Assembly (NCBI RefSeq): GCF_001613445.1
Contig: NZ_BDCJ01000018.1
Location: forward strand, 1-64,000
DNA length: 64,000 nt
From: Nocardia grenadensis NBRC 108939
GTDB lineage: Bacteria; Actinomycetota; Actinomycetes; Mycobacteriales; Mycobacteriaceae
Direction: 5' to 3'
Part shown: positions 49,816-57,927 of the stretch, one piece after another
Layout of the letters: the number at the start of each line of letters is the position of its first letter
How positions within the stretch are numbered: the first letter of the stretch is position 1
Position numbers and translations under genes: made by a program
The notes under the pieces: generated by a model
Told to the model about the DNA's origin: nothing
The model's input: only the letters and a program-made list of their open reading frames with translations
The model's database searches: none

Positions 49816-50392
49816 TTATTCGGTGGCAGCGGCGACCCGGTACACCAGGTCGACAATGATCGCGGCCAGTTCGGCGGGCCGGGTCATCGGCACATTGTGT
49901 CCGGATACACGACCGCCTCGGGGTCCGGCACCGCGGTCGACGCGATCTCTTCTACGGTCGGCCGCCGCACATACCCGCCGTCCGAATGCGGCATGAAGCA
50001 GCGGCGCACGACCTTGCGCACCAGCTCCGGACCGGCGCCGGCGTCGAGCCGATCCGTTCGGGCCTCCCGCGCGCACTGCTCGATGTAGTCGAGCATCCGG
50101 CGTTCGTCGGCGCGCCACCCGTACCGAAACATCTCCCGCAACTGTCGAGCCGCTGCCGGTCTTCGCCACTGCGCGTTGCCGCGGTGCGCGAATCGGCCGC
50201 CGTATGCCCGTGACCGCGCAAATCGAATGCCACCGCACGGCAGTGCGCCACCAGATAAGTCGCCACCTCCGACCATGCCACACAGTTGTGGCCGCTTCCG
50301 TGCACCAACAGCACCCCTGTGCCCTCGCCGCCGAAGTCCACCCCCGACAACACACCACCGGATACGCGCACCTCGACCTCGGTCCCCAACAC
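49816..50392 (-). pseudogene. Degraded alpha/beta hydrolase
   Basis: One frame (from GTG 50392) encodes VLLVHGSGHNCVAWSEVATY and RAVAFDLRGHGHTAADSRT, the start of an alpha/beta hydrolase. Sequence resembling the cap and C-terminal region (REMFRYGWRADERRMLDYIE, then SGHNVPMTRPAELAAIIVD) follows in two other frames down to 49816. The nucleophile-elbow region (GxSxG) is missing between these, so about 30-60 residues have been deleted in addition to frameshifts. Confidence 0.7.
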
Positions 50393-50529
50393 AAGTCCGA
50401 CACTGTGCCCGCCGCAGACACCACCCGCAACTGTTTATCGGTACAGGGACTCATCTCCGCGCACCCCGGAGCCGGCCCTCGGCGGCCGCGGTCGCCTGAC
50501 AGTTCGCCGGCCGCGACCCCGACGCCCGG

Positions 50530-50735
50530 CATAAGATCACGCTGCGGATCATCGCCTTCTCCTTCTGCGCTCTTGCCACCTACGTGGTCGTCGACTCGGT
50601 GCGGGCGCGCTGCGCGGGGTTGCCGAGGCCGAGCGCCCACGATCGCGATCGCGCCGGCCGCGGTCAGCCTGGCCATCTGTCCGCTGCCCAGCGCCGCGCC
50701 GGCCGCGAACTCGGCTCCGCGTCTCCGACCTGCCG
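50530..50735 (+). pseudogene. Remnant of a cation-efflux transporter
   Basis: ITLRIIAFSFCALATYVVVD in one frame, then APTIAIAPAAVSLA in another and LSAAQRRAGRELGSAS in the first again resemble a transmembrane segment and loop of CDF-type cation transporters. At least two frameshifts are needed and both ends are missing. The flanks 50393-50529 and 50736-50939 hold no recognisable gene apart from the promoter of the alcohol dehydrogenase. Confidence 0.5.
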
Positions 50736-50939
50736 AACCGCGGGGCCCCGCTACGCCGCTGTCCTCCGATCCTGCATTCGGTCGATCGGGTCCGCACCGG
50801 CGTTATTGCCGGACGGATTCCGCGCCGCCGGCCACACTCGTGTCGTATTGTCGTCTGGACTGTTGTCCATACACTTGTGCATTCAGCCGGACCCGGCTAC
50901 TTCCCGGACCCGGAGCGGTAGGAGAAAGCAGGTTCACCG

Positions 50940-52067
50940 ATGAAGACCAAAGGCGCTCTCATCTGGGAATTCGACCAGCCGTGGCAGATCGAGGAGATCG
51001 AGATCGGCGATCCCCGCAAACATGAGGTCAAGGTCCAGCTGGAAGCGGCCGGAATGTGCCATTCCGACCACCACCTGGTCACCGGCGGCATCCCGATGAT
51101 GGGATTCCCGGTACTCGGCGGGCACGAGGGTGCCGGCATCGTGACCGAGGTCGGCGAGGGCGTGGAGGATCTCGCGGTCGGCGACCACGTCGTCCTGTCG
51201 TTCATCCCGTCGTGCGGGAAATGCAAATCCTGTCAGGCGGGTCTGCGCAACCTGTGCGATCTCGGCGCGCTCCTGCTCGCGGGCACCTCGGTCACCGACG
51301 GATCGTTCCGGATCCGGGTTCGCGGCCACGATGTCTACCCGATGGCCCTGCTGGGCACCTTCTCCCCGTACATGGTGGTGCACCAGAGCTCGGTGGTGAA
51401 GATCGACCCGACGATTCCGTTCGAGGTCGCCTGCCTGGTCGGCTGCGGTGTCACCACCGGATACGGGTCGGCCGTCCGCACCGCAGATATCCGGCCGGGT
51501 GAGGATGTCGCGATCATCGGCCTCGGCGGCGTGGGCATCTCCGCGCTACAGGGCGCGGTGCACGCGGGCGCCCGCTACATCTTCGCGGTCGACCCGGTGC
51601 CGTGGAAGCGCGAACAGGCCCGGAAATTCGGGGCCACCCACGCCTACGCGACCATCGAGGAGGCGACCGCCGGTTGCGCGGAGGTCACCTGGGGCGGTAT
51701 GGCCAAGAAGGTGATCGTGACCGTCGGCGAGGTGCACGGCGAGGACGTGGACAGTTGGTTGGGCATCACCGCCAAGGCCGGAACGTGCGTCCTCACCGCC
51801 ATGGGCAGCCTGACCGAGAACAAGACGACCCTGAACCTGGCCATGCTCTCGCTGCTGCAGAAGAATCTGCAGGGCACCATCTTCGGTGGCGGCAACCCGC
51901 ACTACGACATCCCGCATCTGCTGTCGATGTACCAGGTCGGCAAGTTGAACCTCGACGATATGGTCACCCGGCAGTACCGGCTCGAGGACATCAACGACGG
52001 ATATCAGGACATGCTGGCCGGCCGAAATATCCGCGGCATCATCCGCTACACCGACGCGGACCGCTGA
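50940..52067 (+). CDS. NDMA-dependent (mycofactocin-linked) alcohol dehydrogenase
   Basis: A 375-residue zinc MDR alcohol dehydrogenase. C39-H (AGMCHSDHHLVTGG) and H61-E (GGHEGAG) give the catalytic zinc site; CGKCKSCQAGLRNLC binds the structural zinc. GLGGVGISALQGAVHAGA is the NAD site. The length and the KTKGALIWEFDQPWQIEEIE start mark the nicotinoprotein group whose bound NAD is recycled by an external acceptor, mycofactocin in vivo or NDMA in vitro. It probably forms an operon with the reductase-like gene at 52127. The alcohol is unknown. Confidence 0.9.
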   Translation: MKTKGALIWEFDQPWQIEEIEIGDPRKHEVKVQLEAAGMCHSDHHLVTGGIPMMGFPVLGGHEGAGIVTEVGEGVEDLAVGDHVVLSFIPSCGKCKSCQAGLRNLCDLGALLLAGTSVTDGSFRIRVRGHDVYPMALLGTFSPYMVVHQSSVVKIDPTIPFEVACLVGCGVTTGYGSAVRTADIRPGEDVAIIGLGGVGISALQGAVHAGARYIFAVDPVPWKREQARKFGATHAYATIEEATAGCAEVTWGGMAKKVIVTVGEVHGEDVDSWLGITAKAGTCVLTAMGSLTENKTTLNLAMLSLLQKNLQGTIFGGGNPHYDIPHLLSMYQVGKLNLDDMVTRQYRLEDINDGYQDMLAGRNIRGIIRYTDADR

Positions 52068-52126
52068 GCCGCCCGGACCCATCGCCGCCGGTCTGCCGCG
52101 CGACCGGACACCGACGAGGAGGACAT

Positions 52127-53221
52127 GTGAGCTACCGGGTCGTGCAGTGGGCCACCGGATCGGTCGGCCGGGCCGCGCTGCGAGCCATCATCGATCACCC
52201 CGATCTCGAACTGGTGGGATGCTGGGTGCATTCACCGGACAAATGCGGCCGCGATGTGGGTGAGATCCTCGGCCGCGCACCCGTCGGGGTGCGGGCGACC
52301 GACAGTCTCGACGAGATCCTCGCGCTGCCCGCCGACGCCGTGGTCTACGCGCCACTGCTCCCGCGCACGCAGGAGGTGGCGGCACTGCTGCGGTCGGGGA
52401 AGAACGTGGTGACACCGGTCGGCTGGTTCTATCCCGACGAGGAGCAGGCCGAACCGGTCCGGCAGGCCTGTCTGGCGGGCGGGGCCACATTGCACGGCAC
52501 CGGAATCGATCCCGGTGGGGTCACCGAGGTGTTCCCGCTGATGCTGTCGGCCATGTCCGCGGCGGTCACCTTCGTGCGCGGCGAGGAGTTCTCCGATATC
52601 CGGACCTACGGTGCGCCCGATGTGGTGCGCCATATCATGCGGTTCGGTACCACTCCCGCCGAGGCAGCTGCGGGCCCCATGCGGAAACTGCTCGACGGCG
52701 GCTTCCGCCAATCGGTCCGGATGATCCTGGACACGCTGGGTTTCGGCGCGAACCCGGAGATCCGCACGGTGCACGAGACGGCGGTCGCGACCGCACCGAT
52801 CGAATCACCGATCGGTACCATCGAACCCGGGCAGGTGGCCGGCCAGCGCTTCCACTGGGAGGCGCTGGCCGGTGGTGAAACCGTCGTACGCATCGGAGTC
52901 AACTGGCTGATGGGGCAGCAGCATCTCGACCCGCCATGGACCCTCGGTGCCGAGGGCGAACGGTTCGAGATCGAGATCGACGGCGACCCGGGCACATTCG
53001 TCACCATCCGCGGCTGGCAATCCGAACCCGGTGACCCGCCGGAGTCCGAGAATCCCGGGATCGCCGCGACGGCCGCGCACTGCGTCAACTCCGTACCGTA
53101 CGTCTGCGCGGCCGAACCCGGTATCCGCACCTCGGTCGAACTACCGATGGTGGCGGGCCGGGCCCATCCGCGATTCGCGCGCGGATCGCAGGCGCCCGGC
53201 GGACCGCTAGGCGCGCCGTAA
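52127..53221 (+). CDS. Dihydrodipicolinate reductase-like NAD(P)-binding protein
   Basis: A 364-residue protein with an N-terminal Rossmann fold (SYRVVQWATGSVGRAALRAI), HPDLELVGCWVHSPDKCGRD and a TGIDPGG motif, typical of the actinobacterial DapB-like (amine dehydrogenase-annotated) family. These are common next to mycofactocin-type dehydrogenases, but the reaction is not established. GAGGAGG lies 4 nt before the GTG at 52127. It follows the alcohol dehydrogenase by 59 nt and its end overlaps the convergent Ddn-like gene by 15 nt. Confidence 0.85.
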   Translation: MSYRVVQWATGSVGRAALRAIIDHPDLELVGCWVHSPDKCGRDVGEILGRAPVGVRATDSLDEILALPADAVVYAPLLPRTQEVAALLRSGKNVVTPVGWFYPDEEQAEPVRQACLAGGATLHGTGIDPGGVTEVFPLMLSAMSAAVTFVRGEEFSDIRTYGAPDVVRHIMRFGTTPAEAAAGPMRKLLDGGFRQSVRMILDTLGFGANPEIRTVHETAVATAPIESPIGTIEPGQVAGQRFHWEALAGGETVVRIGVNWLMGQQHLDPPWTLGAEGERFEIEIDGDPGTFVTIRGWQSEPGDPPESENPGIAATAAHCVNSVPYVCAAEPGIRTSVELPMVAGRAHPRFARGSQAPGGPLGAP

Positions 53222-53632
53222 GGCCAGAACCGGAATGGTGCGGAAGCCGGCCGCTTTCTGCTCGTATTCGGCGAAGCCGGGATAGCGCCGGGCCTGTTCG
53301 CCGTAGATGCGGTCGCGCTCCGCGCCGGTCACCTCCGTGACCGTGACGGGGTAGCTCTCGGTGCCCCGCTCCACCGTGGCCTTACCGGCCGCGGTCAGGT
53401 TGCGATACCAGTCGGGATTCGTCGGCGCACCCGCCTTGCTGGCGAATACGTAGACCAGGCCGTCGGGATCCTGTTCATCGGCCAGGTACATCATCGGCGT
53501 CACCGACTCGCGGCCGGTACGCCGGCCGCGATGGTGCACCAATGCCAGCGGGGCACCCTCGAAAGGCCCGCCGACCCGGCCCTCGTTGGCCCGGAATTCC
53601 GCGATGATCCGGTCGTTCCAGTCGTCTGCCAT
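53207..53632 (-). CDS. Deazaflavin (F420)-dependent nitroreductase, Ddn family
   Basis: A 141-residue split-barrel protein of the Ddn group: ALVHHRGRRTGRESVTPMMY, then AGAPTNPDWYRNLTAAGKAT, the classical PxWYxNLxA motif. Mycobacterial Ddn activates the prodrug pretomanid; the natural role is F420H2-dependent quinone reduction. The ATG at 53632 is preferred to one at 53641 as ADDWNDRIIAEFRANEG is the usual start. It is a single gene. Confidence 0.9.
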   Translation of the reverse strand: MADDWNDRIIAEFRANEGRVGGPFEGAPLALVHHRGRRTGRESVTPMMYLADEQDPDGLVYVFASKAGAPTNPDWYRNLTAAGKATVERGTESYPVTVTEVTGAERDRIYGEQARRYPGFAEYEQKAAGFRTIPVLALRRA

Positions 53633-53715
53633 ACCCGGCATTATGCAGCGGCCGGGCGGCCGGGTCCGTACTCCCGGCCGCGCGGCGGGTTATCGCCGAA
53701 TGCGCGGCGCGGCGG

Positions 53716-54330
53716 TCAGCGCAGGCACAGCGGCGTGATATCGGAGCGGCCACCGGTGGTGGGCGAGCTCAGGTACATACACGTTGTCTGGCCCGCCGCG
53801 GTGATGGCGGACTTCACCTCGTCCCAGGTCGGCGTGTCGAGCGCGGCCGAGCGGGCCAGTACGAAACCCGACAGCCGGCTCGGGTCGGTCACCAGAGCCC
53901 AGGAGTAATCGGGCGCCAGCGCGGTGACGATGTAGTTCGTCGGGCCGTCGAGCGAGTCCTGACCCGGCACTCCGGGGAAGCTGACGTGCAACTGCGCACC
54001 CGTCACCGGGTCGTTCACCTTCGCGGTGCCGCGGATCTCGTTCCGGCCGCCCGCCCAGGTGGTGCAGGAATTGTGCACGGCGACATTGCCCTGCGGGTCG
54101 AGCGTGTACCGCGCGCGGGTATCGCGCGCGCAGTCCAGGTTGAACAGCTGAGGTACCGCGGCGAGCTGGTTCCAGTCGCCGAGGTACCGGTTCAGGTCCA
54201 GTGCGGGGACGGGGGCGGGCCCGGCCGGCAGCGGCGGCTGGGCGACCGAGCCACCGGCGGCGAGGGCACCGAAGGTCAGCAGGGCGGCCACGAGGCCGGC
54301 GGTGCGGCGAACTGCGCGATGTGCTGTCAC
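53716..54330 (-). CDS. Lipocalin family secreted protein
   Basis: A 204-residue protein with a signal peptide (about 1-30, RTAGLVAALLTFGALAAGGS, no lipobox) and a lipocalin barrel: LNRYLGDWNQLAAVPQLFNL carries the GxW motif, and APDYSWALVTDPSRLSGFVL and C-terminal MYLSSPT follow the Blc/VlpA type. Bacterial lipocalins bind lipids at the envelope. GTG at 54330 follows GAGGAG. The gene is divergent from the DUF4267 gene; the GATGCAT direct repeat between them suggests control by the MerR regulator at 54866, as seen for lipocalin genes in LitR regulons elsewhere. Confidence 0.85.
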   Translation of the reverse strand: MTAHRAVRRTAGLVAALLTFGALAAGGSVAQPPLPAGPAPVPALDLNRYLGDWNQLAAVPQLFNLDCARDTRARYTLDPQGNVAVHNSCTTWAGGRNEIRGTAKVNDPVTGAQLHVSFPGVPGQDSLDGPTNYIVTALAPDYSWALVTDPSRLSGFVLARSAALDTPTWDEVKSAITAAGQTTCMYLSSPTTGGRSDITPLCLR

Positions 54331-54377
54331 GGAAACTCCTCGCGTATCGGCGGTGTGCGACCACTCTAACCCATATA

Positions 54378-54395
54378 GATGCATAATCGATGCAT
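54378..54395. promoter_or_regulatory. GATGCAT direct repeat, site 1
   Basis: GATGCATAATCGATGCATC carries two copies of GATGCAT, at 54378-54384 and 54389-54395, 11 bp apart (one helical turn). CATAAT (54382-54387) inside it could be the -10 of the plus-strand gene at 54419. It lies between divergent lipocalin and DUF4267 genes. The same arrangement occurs at 55830-55847. The MerR/LitR-like protein at 54866 is the likely binder. Confidence 0.6.
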
Positions 54396-54418
54396 CCCCA
54401 GTCGGTACAGGAGGATCG

Positions 54419-54784
54419 ATGGTAGCTATGGGACTCGCCGGATTCGCGGGAGCGGCCACGGCGTGTTACGGACTGGCCGTGGCGATCCGCCCGGCGGTGC
54501 TGCTGCGCCCGTGCGGCTGGACCGAGGACGATCCCGCCGCCCGCGCGCTGGCGCGGATGACCGCCTGCCGGGATATCGTCTCGGGCCTCGGGATGGCCCT
54601 CGCCCCGACCCCGGCCGCCCTGCGGGTGGCCACGGGCTGCCGGGTGCTCGCCGACCTGTCCGACGCCGTGGTCCTCGCCGCCGCGCTGCGCGACCGGCCG
54701 CAGCGCACCAAGGCCGTCGCGGTGGCCGCCGGCTGGGGCCTACTGTGCGGCACGGCGGGCCTGACCGCGTCGCGGACCCGGTGA
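54419..54784 (+). CDS. DUF4267-like small membrane protein
   Basis: A 121-residue protein with three or four hydrophobic helices (GLAGFAGAATACYGLAVAIR; CRDIVSGLGMALAPTPAALR; AVAVAAGWGLLCGTAGLTAS). The pattern resembles DUF4267 integral membrane proteins. AGGAGG lies 4 nt before the ATG at 54419. It is the first gene downstream of the GATGCAT repeat and precedes the MerR regulator by 81 nt. Its function is unknown. Confidence 0.7.
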   Translation: MVAMGLAGFAGAATACYGLAVAIRPAVLLRPCGWTEDDPAARALARMTACRDIVSGLGMALAPTPAALRVATGCRVLADLSDAVVLAAALRDRPQRTKAVAVAAGWGLLCGTAGLTASRTR

Positions 54785-54865
54785 ATACGGACGTAGTGCC
54801 GGGGCGCCCACGCCGAAGTCCCGGGTCCGCCCCGGCCGGCGAATCGGGACAGGCAGAATAAGACG

Positions 54866-55708
54866 ATGCCCGACGGTTCCAGCTCCGCTTCCGACGCGGC
54901 CGGCTACACCGTCCGCGCGGTCGCCGAGCGGCTCGGTATCCCGACCGCCACCCTGCGCAGCTGGAACCGTCGCTACGAGATCGGCCCCACCGGCCACCGG
55001 CCGGGTACCCACCGGCTGTACACCGAAGCCGATATCGCCCAGCTCGATCGGATGCTCGGACTCATCCGCGGCGGCGCCACCCCGGCCGGTGCCGCGTCCG
55101 CGGTGCGGGCACCGGCCGTCGCGCCGGGTGACCTACCCTCGCTGCTGACCGCAGCCTTCGCCCTCGACTACCGTTCGGTGACAGCGCAATTGGCCGGCGC
55201 ACTACGAATCTACGGCGTGGTCGACACCTGGGAACGGCTGTGCCGCCCCGCCTTCGCCGAGATCGTCGCCCGCCAACTGGGCGGCGAGGGCTGTATCGAC
55301 GTCGAGCATCTGCTCTCCTGGTGCATCACCTCGGCGCTGCACCGCAACAGCCCGCCCGACCGGCTGCGCCCGCGGCCGATCGTGCTCGCCTGCACCGGCG
55401 GCGAATCCCACGCGCTCCCCCTCGAGGTGCTGCGGGCCGCGCTGGCCGAGCGCGAGATCGGGGCGCAGATGCTCGGCGCGGATGTGCCCACCACCGCCCT
55501 CGCCGATACCCTGGCGCGGCTGGACCGGCCGGCCGAGCTGGTGCTGTGGTCGCAGCACGAGTCGACCGCGCTGACCTCCAGTGTGCGGGCCGGTACCGAC
55601 GCCGGCGCACAGGTCTTCGTGGGCGGCCCGGGCTGGGACGCGGTCATCCTCCCGGCGGCGGTCGAACGCCTGGCGGGCCTCCCAGAAGCGGTCCGGCGAC
55701 TCGGCTGA
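54866..55708 (+). CDS. MerR regulator with B12-binding-like domain (LitR/CarH type)
   Basis: 280 residues. The MerR HTH spans about 13-60 (GYTVRAVAERLGIPTATLRS; RPGTHRLYTEADIAQLDRML). A helical bundle (about 90-160) and a Rossmann-like cobalamin domain (about 170-275; CTGGESHALPLEVL) follow as in CarH. The lower-ligand-type ExH is present (E180, H182), and E147-H148 matches the bundle EH. The tryptophan and adjacent histidine that cap adenosylcobalamin in CarH (W131, H132) align with Gln137 and Leu138 here. It may therefore bind B12 but not form the light-state bis-His adduct. It likely controls the GATGCAT promoters. Confidence 0.78.
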   Translation: MPDGSSSASDAAGYTVRAVAERLGIPTATLRSWNRRYEIGPTGHRPGTHRLYTEADIAQLDRMLGLIRGGATPAGAASAVRAPAVAPGDLPSLLTAAFALDYRSVTAQLAGALRIYGVVDTWERLCRPAFAEIVARQLGGEGCIDVEHLLSWCITSALHRNSPPDRLRPRPIVLACTGGESHALPLEVLRAALAEREIGAQMLGADVPTTALADTLARLDRPAELVLWSQHESTALTSSVRAGTDAGAQVFVGGPGWDAVILPAAVERLAGLPEAVRRLG

Positions 55709-55829
55709 GTCCGCTCCTCCTCTCACCCACCCGGCGCACCCATCCGGCATCCCGGACACCGCGAACCACCTCGCGGCCGCGTGCCCAACGGCCCGTCTAC
55801 CGGACCGGGGTCGCCATAGACCATAAAAC

Positions 55830-55847
55830 GATGCATACTCGATGCAG
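55830..55847. promoter_or_regulatory. GATGCAT direct repeat, site 2
   Basis: GATGCATACTCGATGCAG repeats the site at 54378: half-sites at 55830-55836 and 55841-55846 with the same 11-bp period. It is 36 bp before the start of the FAD oxidoreductase operon (55883). CATACT (55834-55839) could serve as its -10. Confidence 0.6.
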
Positions 55848-55882
55848 ACAAGCGGCCGGTGGTCGCCGAGCAGAGGAGTGTG

Positions 55883-57208
55883 ATGGTCGATCAGGGCAAA
55901 CCGGACCGGTCCGGGCGCCGGGTCGCGGTCGTGGGCAGCGGGGTGGCGGGTCTCACGGCCGCCTGGGTGCTGTCCGGCTCGGCACGGGTGACTCTCTACG
56001 AAGCCGACCCGCGGCTCGGCGGCCACGCCGATACCCATACGGTCCGCACGGCCGCGGGCCGCGAGATCGGGGTGGACACCGGATTCATCGTGCACAACGA
56101 CCGGACCTACCCGACCCTGCTGCGACTGTTCGCCGAGCTGGGAATCCGAACCCAGGAGACCGATATGAGCATGTCGGTCCGCTGCGACGGCTGCGGACTC
56201 GAATACGCGGGAGCCCGCGGTCCCGGTGGCCTGTTCCCCACTCCCGGGACGTTCACGCGGGGCCGCTACCTGCGGTTGCTCGCCGAAGTGCCGCGCTTCC
56301 ACCGGCTGGCCCGCGCCGAACTCGCCGCCGCGCCGGAACATGAGCTCACCCTCGGCGAATTCGGGCGCCGTGGCCGCTTCTCCGGCTACTTCATCAGCCA
56401 CTTTCTGACTCCGCTGGTGTCGGCGGTCTGGTCGTGCGATCCGGCGACCGCGTTGCGCTACCCCGCCCGCTATCTGTTCACCTTCCTCGAACACCACGGC
56501 ATGCTCACGGTTTTCGGCTCCCCCACCTGGCGCACGGTCCGCGGTGGATCGGCCACCTATGTGCGGGCGGTCGCCGAACGCCTCGATTCGGTCCGCACCG
56601 CCACCCCGGTACGCAGCGTGGACCGACTGGCCGACGGCGTGGCGATCCGCGACGACGGTGACGAGGTCGCGGTATTCGATGCGGCGGTCATCGCGACCCA
56701 CCCCGGCCAGGCACTGCGGATACTGGCCGAACCCACCGCCACCGAACGCGCGGTCCTGTCCGCCATGCCCTACTCGGTGAACCACACCGTGCTGCACACC
56801 GACACCACCGTGCTTCCCGGCGCCCACCGGGCGCGCGCCTCGTGGAACTACCGGCTTCCCGCCTGTGACGCCACCCCCGACCGGGTCCTGGTGAGCTACG
56901 ACCTCACCCGCCTGCACTGGCTCGGCGAGTCCGGCGAACCCCGATTCGTGGTCACCCTCGGCGACGCCGACCGCATCGACCCCGCCGCCGTACTGGACCG
57001 GATGGTCTACGAGCATCCGCAATACACCCCCGACTCCGTGGCCGCCCAGCGGCGACTCGGCGAAATCGGCGACGACCGGATCGCGTTCGCCGGCGCATAC
57101 CACGGCTGGGGCTTCCACGAGGACGGGGCGCTGTCGGGCCTGCGTGCTGCCGAGCGCCTCGGCGCCCGCTGGCCCGTCCGCGCCCTCCGTCCGGTCCCGG
57201 CGTCATGA
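55883..57208 (+). CDS. FAD-dependent oxidoreductase (amine-oxidase fold) of the light/singlet-oxygen lipid operon
   Basis: A 441-residue flavoprotein. VAVVGSGVAGLTAAWVLSGS and YEADPRLGGHADTHT form the FAD-binding start, DTGFIVHNDRTYPTLLRLFA follows, and GAYHGWGFHEDGALSG closes the FAD site. It is the usual first gene of DUF1365-methyltransferase operons. Related enzymes desaturate or oxidise fatty acyl chains, including UfaD of furan fatty acid synthesis as recalled. The ATG at 55883 follows AGAGGAG. The stop overlaps the DUF1365 start (ATGA). Confidence 0.88.
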   Translation: MVDQGKPDRSGRRVAVVGSGVAGLTAAWVLSGSARVTLYEADPRLGGHADTHTVRTAAGREIGVDTGFIVHNDRTYPTLLRLFAELGIRTQETDMSMSVRCDGCGLEYAGARGPGGLFPTPGTFTRGRYLRLLAEVPRFHRLARAELAAAPEHELTLGEFGRRGRFSGYFISHFLTPLVSAVWSCDPATALRYPARYLFTFLEHHGMLTVFGSPTWRTVRGGSATYVRAVAERLDSVRTATPVRSVDRLADGVAIRDDGDEVAVFDAAVIATHPGQALRILAEPTATERAVLSAMPYSVNHTVLHTDTTVLPGAHRARASWNYRLPACDATPDRVLVSYDLTRLHWLGESGEPRFVVTLGDADRIDPAAVLDRMVYEHPQYTPDSVAAQRRLGEIGDDRIAFAGAYHGWGFHEDGALSGLRAAERLGARWPVRALRPVPAS

Positions 57209-57927
57209 GCGCGCGGATCGTCTACACGACTATCGACCATGTACGCCAGACGCCGATTAATCACCGGTTCCGCTATCGCAGCTACAGCTGGCTGGTCGAC
57301 CTCGACGATCTGCCGCGGCTGCCCCGCCCGCTGCGGCCGCTGGCCCGCCTGAGTTCCCGCGACCACCTCGGCGATCCGGAGCGCAGCCTGCGCGCCAATA
57401 TCGACGATTACCTGGCCACGCACGACATCGCGCTACCGGGCGGCCGGATCCTCATGCTCACCAACGCGCGCGTACTCGGTTTCGTATTCAATCCGCTCAC
57501 GCTGTACTGGTGCCGCGACCGCGCCGGAATCCCGGTGTGCGTAGTGGCCGAGGTACACAACACCTACCGCGAGCGGCACCGCTACCTGCTGCGGACCGAC
57601 GGCAGCGGAGGCGCCGAAACCGCCAAGCAGTTCTATGTCTCGCCGTTCGACGAGGTGTCCGGTGGGTACCGGATGTCGCTGCCCGAACCCGGGGACCGGC
57701 TGCGCCTGTCCATCACCCTGCACCGCGACCGGCCGGTGCTCACCGCGTCGATGACCGGGGACTGCCGCCCCGCGACCACCGGCGCCGTCCTCGCCGCCGC
57801 GTTGACCATGCCGCTGGCCCCGCTCACCGTGGCCGCCCGGATCCGCGTGCAGGGCATCCGGCTCTGGTTACGCCGTCTTCCCCTTGTTCCCCGCCCCGTC
57901 TCGCCGCTTCAGGAGCCGTCCCGGTGA
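57205..57927 (+). CDS. DUF1365 family protein
   Basis: A 240-residue DUF1365 protein: IDHVRQTPINHRFRYRSYSW, then RVLGFVFNPLTLYWC and KQFYVSPFDEVSGGYRMSL. The biochemical role is not known, but the gene almost always lies between the FAD oxidoreductase and the methyltransferase, so it takes part in the same lipid modification. It overlaps both neighbours by 4 nt. Confidence 0.9.
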   Translation: MSARIVYTTIDHVRQTPINHRFRYRSYSWLVDLDDLPRLPRPLRPLARLSSRDHLGDPERSLRANIDDYLATHDIALPGGRILMLTNARVLGFVFNPLTLYWCRDRAGIPVCVVAEVHNTYRERHRYLLRTDGSGGAETAKQFYVSPFDEVSGGYRMSLPEPGDRLRLSITLHRDRPVLTASMTGDCRPATTGAVLAAALTMPLAPLTVAARIRVQGIRLWLRRLPLVPRPVSPLQEPSR

